Part shown: positions 1 through 10,800 of the stretch, piece after piece
Layout: each line of letters opens with the position of its first letter
Numbering within the stretch: position 1 is the first letter of the stretch
Assembly (NCBI RefSeq): GCF_014200595.1
Contig: NZ_JACHCG010000002.1
Location: 310,001 to 374,000 of the forward strand
Direction: 5' to 3'
DNA: 64,000 nt
Source: Pedobacter cryoconitis
Lineage (GTDB): Bacteria; Bacteroidota; Bacteroidia; Sphingobacteriales; Sphingobacteriaceae
Position numbers and translations under genes: made by a program
Notes under the pieces: model-generated
Seen by the model: the letters and a program-made list of their open reading frames with translations, nothing else
Databases searched by the model: none
What the model was told of the DNA's origin: nothing

Positions 1-27
1 AATTTTAAAGCTTAGATAAAACCATTT

Positions 28-3027
28 ATGAGAAAAAACTACAAATTAATTTTCGTGGTTACCCATTCTTTTCAGCAAAAGATATTTTTGCTGTTATTAA
101 TGCTGGCCATCTCAGTCTGTACTTATGCACAACAACAGACCAGAGTTATTAAAGGAAAAGTAGCCGATGAAAACAATGGCGCTTTACCTGGCGTCACGGT
201 CAGGGTTAAAGGAACTAAATCAGCTACCTCTACTAACCAGGACGGTAATTTTATTATACAAGTAAGCAGCCCGCAGGACATTCTTGTATTTAACATGCTG
301 GGAACCCTTACTAAAGAAGTAACTGTTGGTAGTAATCCAAACTTAAACATTACACTCGTTACCGATAGCAAGCAGCTACAAGATGTAGTTGTGATTGGTT
401 ATGGCACTTCAAGCAAAAAGGATTTAACAGGAGCAGTAACTTCTGTAAATTCCGAAGAATTTAATCAGGGGGTAATGACTAGTCCTGCGCAATTACTGCA
501 AGGTAAGGTAGCCGGATTAAATGTCACTAAAAGCGGTGACCCGAATGCAAAGCCATCTACTATATTAAGAGGGCCTTCTACTTTACGTGAGGGAGCTGCG
601 CAAGAGCCATTTTATGTAATCGATGGTGTTCCAGGCGCATCGATCGATTTGTTAGCCCCTGCTGATATAGAAAGTATAGACATTTTAAAAGATGCTTCTT
701 CTACGGCTATTTACGGTTCAAGAGCTGCAAACGGAGTAATTATTGTTACGACCAAAAGATCCAAAGGAGGGCAATCCAGACTTTCTTATAGTGGGTATGG
801 GGCAGTGGAAAGTGTATCTAAGAAATATGATATGCTGAGCGGGCCAGAATTACGTCAGTATTTGAAAGACAATAAGCAAACGTTAAACCCGATTGATGAT
901 GATGGATCTGATACCAACTGGCAAAAATTGCTGGAAAGAACTGGTTATTCACAAAATCATAACTTGTCTTATGGCGGTTCTGGTGCATCTTCCGAATACG
1001 GTGCAAGTGTCAATTATTTCGACAACCAGGGAATCCTGAAAAACACATCTTTAAAAAGAACGATTGTCCGTGCTTATGTAAATCAGCGTTTCTTTAATGA
1101 CAGGCTGAAATTAGGTCTGACGATCACCAACAGTGCTACTACTGGTAATGATATTTATCAAACTCAGGCACTTTCCAACATGTTGTTCTATTTACCTACA
1201 GTAAGCCCCTTCAATGCGGACGGAACTTATAAAGAAAACTATGACAGAACGGGTAGCGGAACAAGAAACCCACTTTCAATTGTAGACAATAACAGTATCA
1301 AAAATGTGAACAATAAAACCCTGATCAATGGGATGGCACAAGTGAACATCTTATCAGGTTTGAAATTTACAGCAAGTTTATCTACACAAAAAGATCAGAA
1401 TAATGCAAGCTCTTATTTAAACAGTCAGTCTGGACTTGCCAGAGGAGTAAACGGACAGGCTATCAAAGCAGATGTACTGAATAAATCTGAAGTGATAGAA
1501 GGATACTTTAACTATGATAAAATATTTGGTCAGCATAGTTTGAAATTACTGGCTGGTTATTCGTGGCAAGAAGACCGGACTAATGATGGTTTCGGTGTAA
1601 CTACACAAGGGTTCTCGAATGATAACCTGGGCGCAAACAATATCTTTTTATCTAACCCATCCTTACTTTCGCAAATTACATTTGCCAATTCGCCAATTTC
1701 TACTTTGAGACTAATCTCATTTTACGGAAGAGCACAGTATAGCTATAAAGATAAATACCTGTTTCAGGCCTCTTTGAGAAAAGACGGTTCTTCTGCTTTC
1801 GGTATCAATAGCCGTTGGGGATTATTTCCTGCGGTATCTGCCGGATGGAGAATTATTGGAGAAGATTTTATGAAAAGTGTACCTGTGATCAGTGATCTGA
1901 AATTAAGAGCTGGTTATGGTAAATCAGGAAATAGTCTTGGTTTTGATGCGTTCTCTGCTTTATTGGTTTATGGAACACCTGCAACCAGCAGTAAATACCT
2001 GAATAATGGAGTGATCAGCAATGCAATTGGCCCGGTAAGAAATGAGAACCCGGATTTGAAATGGGAAAGTACTGCAACTACCAATATAGGTTTGGATTTT
2101 GGTTTATTTGGGAACAGAGTAACAGGTTCAGTAGATTACTATATCAAAAAAACGTCTGATCTGATCTATTCTGAATATGCCGTTTCTACCACTCAATTTT
2201 TCCTGCCTACCATTACCGCCAATGTGGGTAAAATCAAAAATACAGGTATCGAATTATCATTAAATGCATTGGTTGTAAAGACAAAGGATTTTAGCTGGAA
2301 CACTTCCCCAAATATTGCCCACAATAAAAACGTAGTGGAAACCCTGTCAGATGATTTCTACAAAATCTCTTATATACAGACCGCAGTATTAGGTGGTAAA
2401 GGACAATCGGGAAATTATAGTCAGATTATACAACCTGGTGAGGCATTGGGAACTTTCAAACTTTGGAACTATGCAGGTAAGAATGACGCAGGGGTAAGTA
2501 CTTATGTCAATGCAGCCGGACAAACGATTTCCACTCAGCCTTTAACATCTGATGCCAAGATTGCAGGCAATGCGCAGCCAAAATATATCTATGGCTGGGG
2601 CAACAGTTTTACCTATAAAAAATTGGATTTCAGTTTCCTTGTACGTGGTGTATTGGGCAATAAGATCTTAAACGCTACTGCGGCTGGTTTGAATACACCT
2701 GCTGATGCTAAATTACAGAACATTCCAAGATCTACATTAGGTGAATCATTCAATGATGGAAATGCTTACCTGATTTCTGACCGTTATCTGGAAAGTGGTT
2801 CTTATTTACGTTTGGATAATGCTACGCTAGGTTATACTATCAAACCAAAAGTACAGACAATTAAAGCGATCAGACTTTATGTGACGGCAAACAACTTATT
2901 TGTAATTACCAAATACACTGGACTTGACCCTGAGATTAACATCGGAGGTTTAACACCTGGTATTGATAATAACAACTATTACCCTAAGACCCGCACCTTC
3001 AGTCTCGGTATTAACGCATCATTCTAA
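28..3027 (+). CDS. SusC/RagA-type TonB-dependent outer membrane receptor
   Basis: A 999-residue outer membrane transporter that, with its SusD partner, binds and imports oligomeric nutrients using TonB energy. It starts with an unusually long signal region (cleavage likely near residue 35, after CTYAQ), followed by a CarboxypepD-regulatory-like beta-sandwich (about 38-117, ending KQLQDVVVIGYG), a plug domain (about 119-245, including IYGSRAANGVIIVTTK typical of SusC) and a long beta-barrel ending in the aromatic-rich FSLGINASF terminus. It lacks an N-terminal STN domain, so it is not expected to signal to an anti-sigma factor. The SusD gene starts 12 bases downstream. The substrate cannot be read from the sequence; the PI-PLC-like gene that follows hints at a phosphorylated or lipid-derived ligand. 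Confidence 0.93.
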   Translation: MRKNYKLIFVVTHSFQQKIFLLLLMLAISVCTYAQQQTRVIKGKVADENNGALPGVTVRVKGTKSATSTNQDGNFIIQVSSPQDILVFNMLGTLTKEVTVGSNPNLNITLVTDSKQLQDVVVIGYGTSSKKDLTGAVTSVNSEEFNQGVMTSPAQLLQGKVAGLNVTKSGDPNAKPSTILRGPSTLREGAAQEPFYVIDGVPGASIDLLAPADIESIDILKDASSTAIYGSRAANGVIIVTTKRSKGGQSRLSYSGYGAVESVSKKYDMLSGPELRQYLKDNKQTLNPIDDDGSDTNWQKLLERTGYSQNHNLSYGGSGASSEYGASVNYFDNQGILKNTSLKRTIVRAYVNQRFFNDRLKLGLTITNSATTGNDIYQTQALSNMLFYLPTVSPFNADGTYKENYDRTGSGTRNPLSIVDNNSIKNVNNKTLINGMAQVNILSGLKFTASLSTQKDQNNASSYLNSQSGLARGVNGQAIKADVLNKSEVIEGYFNYDKIFGQHSLKLLAGYSWQEDRTNDGFGVTTQGFSNDNLGANNIFLSNPSLLSQITFANSPISTLRLISFYGRAQYSYKDKYLFQASLRKDGSSAFGINSRWGLFPAVSAGWRIIGEDFMKSVPVISDLKLRAGYGKSGNSLGFDAFSALLVYGTPATSSKYLNNGVISNAIGPVRNENPDLKWESTATTNIGLDFGLFGNRVTGSVDYYIKKTSDLIYSEYAVSTTQFFLPTITANVGKIKNTGIELSLNALVVKTKDFSWNTSPNIAHNKNVVETLSDDFYKISYIQTAVLGGKGQSGNYSQIIQPGEALGTFKLWNYAGKNDAGVSTYVNAAGQTISTQPLTSDAKIAGNAQPKYIYGWGNSFTYKKLDFSFLVRGVLGNKILNATAAGLNTPADAKLQNIPRSTLGESFNDGNAYLISDRYLESGSYLRLDNATLGYTIKPKVQTIKAIRLYVTANNLFVITKYTGLDPEINIGGLTPGIDNNNYYPKTRTFSLGINASF

Positions 3028-3039
3028 TTTCAACGAACA

Positions 3040-4638
3040 ATGAAAAAGATATTTTTATTAACGACGGCATTTGCTGCCATGTTAGCCACTGTATCCTGCA
3101 CAAAACTGGATGTAAAAGTGGAATCTCAATATGTAAAAGATAACTTTCCTACTACTGACGCTGATTACGCGGCTTTGTATGGAACGATGTATTCAAACCT
3201 TTCTTCTCAATTTGGGGTACCTTATTTCAGAATGCAGGAAATGTCAACTGACGCTGCAATCTTACCGGCAAGAGACGGGAATTTTGATGATGGCGGGCAA
3301 TATAGACAGTTACATTACCATACCTGGACATTTGATCATCCTAACGTGAAAACAATCTGGGAATGGGGATTTGGAGGGATTAACAATTGTAACCGCTTAA
3401 TTTCTGTGACCAATGCCTCTTCTGTATCTGATGCGAAAAAAGCTTCCGGAGTAACAGAAATAAAAACCATGAGGGCATTGTACTACTTTTTAATGATGGA
3501 TCTTTATGGTAATATCCCTATCATCGATAAGTTTCCGGTAGAAGCGGGTGCTTTGCCTGGTACAACGAGCAGAGATAAAGTATTCGAATTTATCGAGAAA
3601 GAATTGCTGGCGGTTATTCCTGGTTTACCTCAGAAAACAGGAGCGAATCAGAAGTTGCTTTATGGAAAACCAACACGTGGAACAGCTTTCGCTTTGCTGG
3701 CTAAAATGTATCTGAATTCACAGGTTTACACTGGGAAACCTAGATATGCGGATGCTGTAGCGATGGCAGATAGTGTCATGAAAAATACAACTTATCAGCT
3801 GGACCCTAAGTATTCTGATATTTTTGATGTCAACAACGGCCCTCAAATCACGGAAACAATATTTGCTATTCCTTATGATCAGCAGATTCCGGGTAACCAG
3901 ATGACCAGGTTCGGATTCTATCCTGCACTGGCAGCTGCTTACGGGATACCGGGAGTAGGTTTTAGTATCTCTATGAGTACAACACCAGAATATTATGACC
4001 GCTTTAATCTGGCGAATGATATCAGAAAAAGTTTTTGGTTGGTTGGGCCCCAATTTGCACCAGATGCAAACAGAAAACCTGACTTGACAAAGCCAGTATA
4101 TATTGCAGGTACGACACAACAAATTGTATTGACACGTGATCTGATCCTTAAACCAGGTAAACCAATGGATGTGGGAAATACCGTAGCTGATCAGGCGAAA
4201 GGAATCCGTTCAGTTAAATACTGGCCGGACGTGAATGCGATACAAGCTACACGTTTGAACGGTAATGACATGCCTTTTTTACGTTTAGCAGATGTCATGC
4301 TGATGAAAGCAGAAGCTATTTTGCGTGGTGCTTCGCCAACGGCAGTGAATGGAGAAATGCAGACACCACTTATCTTAGTGAATAAAATCAGGGCAAGAGC
4401 AGGTGCAGAAGCAGCAACAAGCGTTGATTTAGAATCCTTATTGGACGAAAGAGCAAGAGAGCTGAGCTGGGAAGCCTGGAGAAGGAATGACTTGATTCGT
4501 TATGGTTTGTTTGAAAAGGAATATCCTTTGCAAAATGATGTACTTTCGATGAATAAAGATGCTACGAGGAGACTTTATCCAATCCCTGCAACTGAACTGC
4601 AATTGAATTCTAATTTAAGACAAAATCCAGGATATTAA
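3040..4638 (+). CDS. SusD/RagB-type nutrient-binding lipoprotein
   Basis: Surface lipoprotein that caps the upstream SusC barrel and captures ligand. The first 22 residues form a lipoprotein signal ending VSC (lipidated Cys about 20). The body shows the usual SusD features: early helices with NCNRLI, the tetratricopeptide-like stretch around MRALYYFLMMDLYGNIP, and the C-terminal RagB/SusD signature with DERARELSWEAWRRNDLIRYG. Length (532 residues) is normal for the family. It is followed after 10 bases by a GNRA-loop hairpin terminator, so the SusCD pair can form its own transcript although the PI-PLC-like gene lies close behind. Confidence 0.93.
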   Translation: MKKIFLLTTAFAAMLATVSCTKLDVKVESQYVKDNFPTTDADYAALYGTMYSNLSSQFGVPYFRMQEMSTDAAILPARDGNFDDGGQYRQLHYHTWTFDHPNVKTIWEWGFGGINNCNRLISVTNASSVSDAKKASGVTEIKTMRALYYFLMMDLYGNIPIIDKFPVEAGALPGTTSRDKVFEFIEKELLAVIPGLPQKTGANQKLLYGKPTRGTAFALLAKMYLNSQVYTGKPRYADAVAMADSVMKNTTYQLDPKYSDIFDVNNGPQITETIFAIPYDQQIPGNQMTRFGFYPALAAAYGIPGVGFSISMSTTPEYYDRFNLANDIRKSFWLVGPQFAPDANRKPDLTKPVYIAGTTQQIVLTRDLILKPGKPMDVGNTVADQAKGIRSVKYWPDVNAIQATRLNGNDMPFLRLADVMLMKAEAILRGASPTAVNGEMQTPLILVNKIRARAGAEAATSVDLESLLDERARELSWEAWRRNDLIRYGLFEKEYPLQNDVLSMNKDATRRLYPIPATELQLNSNLRQNPGY

Positions 4639-4648
4639 TTCTTTTACA

Positions 4649-4678
4649 CAGCCGGAGAAATCCGGCTGTTCTTATTTT
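4649..4678 (+). terminator. Rho-independent terminator after susD
   Basis: Perfect 8-bp stem CAGCCGGA/TCCGGCTG closed by a GAAA tetraloop and followed by TTCTTATTTT. It lies between the SusD stop codon and the phosphodiesterase start. Confidence 0.75.
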
Positions 4679-4685
4679 AAGACCT

Positions 4686-5747
4686 ATGATAAAGACGGTT
4701 TCCAGCGCATTGCTATTGTTCATATTTCCGCTATTGATACCAAAAGATGGAGATAATTTACCAATTAATAAGATCCAGGTTATCGGATCACATAACAGTT
4801 ATAAGAAAGCGATTGATCCACATTTGTTCGGAATATTTAGAAAAAAAGATTCTGTATCGGCCAGCAAGATAGATTATGAACATATCGGCGTAACCCAGCA
4901 GCTTGATCTGGGATTAAGAAATCTTGAAATTGATGTGTATGCAGATGTAAAAGGAGGGAAGTACGCACATCCCCGGGGACTGGACTGGGCAAAAGATCAG
5001 GCTCCTTACGATGTAGAAAAAGAGATGGGTGCACCGGGTTTTAAAGTTTTTCATATTCAGGATCTGGATTTTAGAAGTGATTTTCTGACCTTGAAAGGTG
5101 GACTTTCGAAATTGAGAAAATGGTCGGATGCACATCCGGACCACACGCCCATATTTATCACACTGGAGGCTAAAGACGATAAAATAAAAGGAGAGGGCTT
5201 CAGTGATCCTGAACAGTTTACAGCAGAAACATTTGATCAGCTGGACAAGGCACTGCTTGATGGGCTTGGCAAGGATAAGATTATCACACCAGATGTGGTG
5301 AGAGGAAATTATAAAACATTGGAAGCCGCAGTTTCAAAAGATAACTGGCCTTTACTTTCAGCAGCAAGAGGAAAGTTCCTCTTCATTCTTGACCAGAAAG
5401 GGGAGAAAATGGAACTTTATATCAAAGGACATCCTTCACTCAAAAACAGGGTGTTATTTGTAAATGCAGCAGCTGGCAGACCTGAAGCTGGCATGATGAT
5501 CATCAACAATGCCAAAGATCCAATGATCCCTCAGCTAGTTAAAAAAGGATATATTATCCGTACCCGTGCAGATTCTGATACACAGGAGGCGCGTCGCAAT
5601 GACCGTTCTGCTTTTGATGCAGCATGTGCTTCAGGAGCCCAGATCATTACCACCGACTATTATTTAAAGAGTACTCATTTTAAATCTGACTATGCAGTGA
5701 GTTTTCAGGATGGTCAGTATTTCAGGGTGAACCCATTTTTCAAATGA
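4686..5747 (+). CDS. Ca2+-dependent phosphoinositide phospholipase C-like phosphodiesterase
   Basis: Secreted enzyme of the PLC-like TIM-barrel phosphodiesterase superfamily, most like the bacterial Ca2+-dependent PI-PLC group. A hydrophobic N-terminus (residues 5-20) is a likely signal or anchor. Motifs: IGSHNSYKK with the first catalytic His about residue 36, NLEIDVYAD with metal-ligand acids about 79-84, and VFHIQDLD with the second His about 122. The C-terminal part contains ARGKFLFILDQKG and ends in a strand carrying IITTDYY, the usual barrel closure. The 353-residue length fits. It would cleave the phosphodiester of a phosphoinositide or glycerophosphodiester in the periplasm or at the surface. 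It follows a SusCD pair by 47 bases, suggesting a joint role in uptake of a phosphorylated substrate. The family is fairly clear; the substrate is inferred. Confidence 0.75.
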   Translation: MIKTVSSALLLFIFPLLIPKDGDNLPINKIQVIGSHNSYKKAIDPHLFGIFRKKDSVSASKIDYEHIGVTQQLDLGLRNLEIDVYADVKGGKYAHPRGLDWAKDQAPYDVEKEMGAPGFKVFHIQDLDFRSDFLTLKGGLSKLRKWSDAHPDHTPIFITLEAKDDKIKGEGFSDPEQFTAETFDQLDKALLDGLGKDKIITPDVVRGNYKTLEAAVSKDNWPLLSAARGKFLFILDQKGEKMELYIKGHPSLKNRVLFVNAAAGRPEAGMMIINNAKDPMIPQLVKKGYIIRTRADSDTQEARRNDRSAFDAACASGAQIITTDYYLKSTHFKSDYAVSFQDGQYFRVNPFFK

Positions 5748-5879
5748 GGTTAATGTAAGTCAATTTCAATGGTTTATCCCGGTCTTAACAATTTGATTAC
5801 ATGGAAAGCTTAAAGCTTTTACATAAAATTTATTTAATATTGACCGGGATCTTCCATAAAACACGGGTTGATTCTAATT

Positions 5880-6458
5880 ATGGCCTCTTATAAAACTTTA
5901 GCTGATTACGATTTAGTTGCCCTTCTGAAGGATGGTGATAAAGCTGCTTTTACCGAAATATACAATCGATATAAGGGCTTATTGTATATCCATGCTTATA
6001 ACCGGCTTAGGGATCAGCAGGAAGCGGATGATGTGGTTCATGAATTGTTTGCCGCGCTGTGGGTTAAAAAAGAACAACTGGTTTTAAAAACACATTTTTC
6101 GGGATATCTTTACCAGGCAGTCCGCAATCGCGTGATTGATATTATCTCTCACAAAAAAGTAGCCTCTTCTTACATGACCTCGCTTCAGCATTTTATAAAT
6201 GAAAGCGAAGCGATCACAGACCACCGGGTCAGGGAAAATGAACTGACCGCTCTCATTGAAAAAGAAATTGGCGAATTAACGCCAAAGATGCGGGAAGTGT
6301 TTGAGTTAAGCAGAAAGGACAATCTTTCGCACCGGGAGATTGCAGTGAAGTTAGAGCTTTCTGAAAAGACAGTCAAAAAACATGTGAACAATGCGCTGAA
6401 AGTCCTCAGGAGCAAATTGGGAATCTTCGTTTATCTGCTGTACATCGCCGGTTATTAA
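5880..6458 (+). CDS. ECF-type RNA polymerase sigma factor (FecI-like)
   Basis: An extracytoplasmic-function sigma factor of 192 residues that would direct RNA polymerase to the downstream STN-SusC operon. Region 2 is seen as the YNRYKGLLYIHAYNRLRDQQEADDVVHELFAALW stretch in two blocks (about residues 27-60; DDVVHELF is the diagnostic part). Region 4 is seen as LTPKMREVFELSRKDNLSHREIA with the helix-turn-helix ending SEKTVKKHVNNAL (about 133-178). I chose the ATG at 5880 over a TTG 12 bases upstream because it gives MASYKTLADYD, a normal family start. A FecR anti-sigma gene follows after 71 bases, the standard regulatory pair of Bacteroidota SusCD loci. Confidence 0.92.
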   Translation: MASYKTLADYDLVALLKDGDKAAFTEIYNRYKGLLYIHAYNRLRDQQEADDVVHELFAALWVKKEQLVLKTHFSGYLYQAVRNRVIDIISHKKVASSYMTSLQHFINESEAITDHRVRENELTALIEKEIGELTPKMREVFELSRKDNLSHREIAVKLELSEKTVKKHVNNALKVLRSKLGIFVYLLYIAGY

Positions 6459-6529
6459 ATTATTTTCATTTTCTTTTACGCCCTGTACCTGAGCTAACCG
6501 TCTATAGTTGTAATAAGCGGTTAAAGCTC

Positions 6530-7660
6530 ATGGACGCAAAAGAATTACTAGAGAAATATCGGTCAGGAAACTGTACAGCTGCCGAAAAGGCAATTGTAGA
6601 AACATGGTATCTGAAATTTGAACAGGAAACGGCTGATCCGCTGACCGCTGATGAATTGGAGCAGGCTACAGACCGGATCTGGGCTGGATTACCTGTTCAT
6701 GAAAAACCTCAGCGTAAATTATGGCCTCGTATTGCAGGCGCTGCGGCAGTACTGCTGATGCTTTCTGCCGGTTTGTACTTTTTCAATCCTGTTACACACC
6801 AACCAGCTTCATTAGCCCAAAAAGAACATACACCACAAATTTTACCCGGAGGTAATAAGGCTACTTTAACACTGGCTAATGGCCAGGAAATCACTTTAGA
6901 CGGAGCAGATAATGGTCAGCTTGCCGAACAGGCCGGAATTATTATTACGAAAACTAAAGATGGCCAGCTCGTTTATACTGTTGCTGATCAGGGAGCCCGC
7001 ACTGGTGGTGAGCGCCAAACTGCGATGAACACGATTGCAACGCCTAAAGGCGGGCAATATCAAGTTAATTTACCTGATGGAACTAAAGTCTGGCTGAATG
7101 CAGCCTCATCTTTACGCTATCCTACGGTATTTACCGGCACTGAACGCCGGGTGAGTTTAACTGGTGAGGCTTATTTTGAAGTCGCAAAGGTACATCCGGC
7201 CAAATCTTTCAGTGTGAGCTCATCAACCCAGACTGTAGAAGTGTTGGGTACACATTTCAATATCAATTCTTATGCTGATGAGCAAGCTGTAAAAACCAGT
7301 TTACTGGAAGGAGCAGTTAAAGTAACTGCGCAGACAGGGACCAGCGGAAGCGTTTTCCTGAAACCCGGACAGCAAGCTGTTTTACTGGGGAATCAGCTGA
7401 ATGTCAATCCTGGTGATACAGAAGAGGCGATTGCCTGGAAAAATGGAATGTTCAGCTTTAAAGATGCAGACCTGCAAACTGTAATGCGTTCGGTGGCCAG
7501 ATGGTACGATGTAGAAGTAAGCTATGAAGGAAATCTTCCGGGAAGACAGTTTTCCGGAGAGATCCACCGGAATATAAACCTTTCAGAGGTACTGGATATC
7601 CTGAGCTTTTTTAAAGTGCATTTCAGAATTGACGGTAAGAAAATTACCGTGACTAAATAA
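6530..7660 (+). CDS. FecR-family anti-sigma factor
   Basis: Inner membrane anti-sigma factor (376 residues) that holds the upstream ECF sigma until the STN domain of the downstream SusC reports ligand. The cytoplasmic N-terminus (1-60) contains the sigma-binding segment, a single transmembrane helix lies at about 64-85 (RIAGAAAVLLMLSAGLYFF), and the periplasmic FecR domain spans about 165-260 with TPKGGQYQVNLPDGTKVWLN and GEAYFEVAK. A DUF4974 domain closes the protein (about 305-376, including FSGEIHRNINLSEVLDIL). The gene order sigma, FecR, STN-SusC, SusD is canonical for cell-surface signalling. Confidence 0.93.
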   Translation: MDAKELLEKYRSGNCTAAEKAIVETWYLKFEQETADPLTADELEQATDRIWAGLPVHEKPQRKLWPRIAGAAAVLLMLSAGLYFFNPVTHQPASLAQKEHTPQILPGGNKATLTLANGQEITLDGADNGQLAEQAGIIITKTKDGQLVYTVADQGARTGGERQTAMNTIATPKGGQYQVNLPDGTKVWLNAASSLRYPTVFTGTERRVSLTGEAYFEVAKVHPAKSFSVSSSTQTVEVLGTHFNINSYADEQAVKTSLLEGAVKVTAQTGTSGSVFLKPGQQAVLLGNQLNVNPGDTEEAIAWKNGMFSFKDADLQTVMRSVARWYDVEVSYEGNLPGRQFSGEIHRNINLSEVLDILSFFKVHFRIDGKKITVTK

Positions 7661-7878
7661 AACTATAACCTGTAAATAACCAGCCAAACTCACCAAAAAA
7701 CTCAAACATTATGAAAAGAAGACTACTAGCGCATTGATCATCTGAAAGGTAACTTATAAAAAAACCGCAGAAGTGTTGGAGCACAACTGCGGAATAAGCT
7801 GAGTTAACCCATCCCGGCAAAGATCCGGGAGAAACAAATTTTAGAGAATTTACTGTATTAACCCAACCTCACAAAAGT
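7661..7878 (+). other. Leader region between anti-sigma and SusC genes
   Basis: 218 bases without a family gene. It contains a nine-codon start-stop frame at 7711-7737 (MKRRLLAH), a hairpin with stem CCGCAG (7765-7770)/CTGCGG (7787-7792) nested around GTG/CAC, and a second hairpin TCCCGG (7812-7817)/CCGGGA (7825-7830). Neither hairpin is followed by a T-run, so these look like 5' UTR structures of the SusC mRNA rather than terminators. The region is expected to hold the promoter used by the ECF sigma factor; I cannot identify that promoter. Confidence 0.4.
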
Positions 7879-10800
7879 ATGAATTTTTATGCTATTACCA
7901 GAGCTATGTCCAGAACATGGCTACCCCCTAAATTACTGCTCATTATGAAATTGACCACAATCTTGTTGTTTCTGGCCCTGATGCAAGCCAGTGCAAAGGG
8001 ATACAGCCAGATTAGCCTGAAGGAAAAAAATGTTTCTTTAGAAAGGATTCTGGAGTCTATTAAAAAGCAAACTGGTTATGTCTTTTTTTATGATACCCAT
8101 GATATCCGTGGAATCAGAATGTCTATTGATGTTAAAACGGCTTCTATAGAAACAGTTTTAAATGAATGTACCAAAGTATTGCCTTTAACTTTTAAGATCG
8201 TTGGAAATAATGTATTGCTGAAAAGAACTGACCTGGTTTTAAGCGGTAATGAAGATTATTACAAGATTACGGTGCTTAAAGGAAAAGTTTTAGATGAAAA
8301 AGGAATGCCGTTACCCGGTGTCAGCATCCAGCTGAGTGCTGAGAATTTTAAGCAGAGTGCACAAACCAATACTAGTGGAGAATATGTTTTTAACCTTTCA
8401 AAACCGGGTCAATATGTATTGACAGCAAGTTTTATAGGGTATGAGAAATATTTGGCCACTGTTGATCTTAAAAAAGATGATGTCATCAAAAACATTACTT
8501 TAACGCCATCTAATGAGGGTTTAAATGAAGTAATGGTGGTTGCCTATGGTACACAAACGAAGTCTTCTTTTACCGGATCTGCTAAAACATTAAAGTCAGA
8601 TCTGATCAATGGAAGCCCCCGCGTAAGTATTCAGGAGAGCTTACAGGGAAATGTTGCCGGGTTAGTTTCTTCCAATGGTTCAGGGCAGCCTGGCGCTGTT
8701 CCTAATGTCAGGATTCGTGGTATTGGTTCTGTAAATGCTGGTAGCGGGCCTTTGTATGTCGTGGATGGAATTCCATTGGAATCTGGTCTGATCAGCAGTC
8801 TGAATAGTTTTGACGTGGAATCGGTAACGGTTTTAAAAGATGCGTCTGCTGCTTCTATTTACGGATCAAGGGCTGCAAATGGAGTGATCCTGATTACTAC
8901 AAAAAGTGGAGTGGCAGGAAAGACGGTGATTAATGCTTCGGCACAGTTCGGTGCGAATAATGTAACGAACATCAAAGGGCATCAATCTTTAAATACACAA
9001 GAAATGCTGGAACTCTTAAAAGAGGGTTGGGTAAATAAAGGAAATGATGCTGCTCTTTTTGATAAAGCACTGGTTGATAACGCTGTTGATCCTAACGTAA
9101 ATACAGATTGGTTTGACCTGCTTACCCGCACAGGAACTTATAATCAATACGATCTTTCTGCAAGTGGCGGAACAGAAAAAACTAAGTTTTATGTTTCCGG
9201 AAGTCATTATGTAGCGAAAGCCCCATTGCTTGGCAGTGAGTTTTCCCGCAGTACGGCTAATTTAAAATTAAGTAACCAGGCTACAGAAAATCTTTCTTTT
9301 GTTGGTGGGTTGCAAGTCAATTACCGTAAAAACCAAACACAGGCAGATGGCAGTACATTTGGAAATCCAGTACGGATGTATTCTATTTATCAACCTTGGT
9401 TAAAGGCTTATAATGATGATGGTACTTATGATTTTAGTTATTTTAACAGGTATAATCCGGTAGCTCAGGTTAAAGAAAGCTTCAGCAGAAGTAATTCTTA
9501 TGGAATGCTGGGTAATTTTCTGGCTAAATACCAATTGTTACCGTCGTTATCCATAGAGAATCAGTCGAATATCAATTTTGTTTATGAAGAAACAACCGAT
9601 TACAATAAATCCGGAGTAGGTACTTCCCGTACAGATGGGGGCAGGGCTACAGCTGGTACCGGACGTTCTTCGAACTGGGTAAATACGACTATTTTACGTT
9701 TCAATAAAACACTGGGCGATTTTGGCCTTAAAACTTATGTAGGTTATGAAGCTCAGAAGGTAAATGAAGTTGGTAACAGTATAACCAAACGTAATTTCCT
9801 GCCAAATACTTATACATTGGACAATGCTTCGATATTAGTTAGCGGAGGTTCAAATGCGACTTCAAATGCACTTAACTCCGCATTTTTTAATGCATCCTTT
9901 GATTATAAATCAAAATATTACCTGAGTGCTTCTGTACGCCGGGATGGTTCTTCCAGATTTGGTTCTGATAACAGGTATGGTAATTTCTGGTCGCTGGGTG
10001 GTTCATGGAACATCAGCCGTGAACATTTTATGGAAGGACAGGATGTGATTTCTGACCTTAAGTTACGTACAAGTTACGGGGTAAATGGAAATCAGGACAT
10101 TGGTAATTTCGTTTCCAGAGCATTATACAAAAGCTCTGATTATGACAATGCACCGGGTCTGGAGTTCTCCAATTATGGAAATAACCGGCTGACCTGGGAG
10201 AAAAATAAGCCATTTAACATCGGATTGGACTTCGGAATCCTTAAAAACCGGTTAACTGGTACTGTAGAATATTATACACGTACTACATCAGACCTATTGT
10301 TAAGCAGACCTATTTCAGCAACCAACGGTTTAACGAGTTATACCGATAATATTGGTGCAATGAAAAACAGTGGATTGGAATTAGAGCTGAACAGTATCAA
10401 CGTGAAGTCTGAAAGTGACGGTTTCGGCTGGACAACTAATTTCAATATCTCTACCATGAACAATAAGATCACGGCTTTAAACAGCCCGATTGTTTCCGGT
10501 AATTATAATCGTTTTGTTGGAGGTGATTTTTACCAGTTGTATATGGTAGGTTATGCTGGTGCAGATCCTGCAAATGGAGAAGCACTTTGGTATACAGATG
10601 GGACCAAATCACAAACCACTAATAACTATGGTTCTGCAACCCAGTTTAACCAGGGAAGTGCTTTACCAAAGGTTTTTGGTGGATTAACCAATACATTCAC
10701 TTATAAAGGTTTCTCTCTGAGCTTCCAGTTGTACTTTAATTTTGGAAACAAAGTTTATGACAATTACGGAGCGACAAGCTTTTCTGACGGATCAGGTGGT

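Noticed and set aside
5868..5879. TTG start for the ECF sigma gene 12 bases upstream of the ATG
   Set aside because: Adds only MILI before the normal family start; the ATG at 5880 is preferred.
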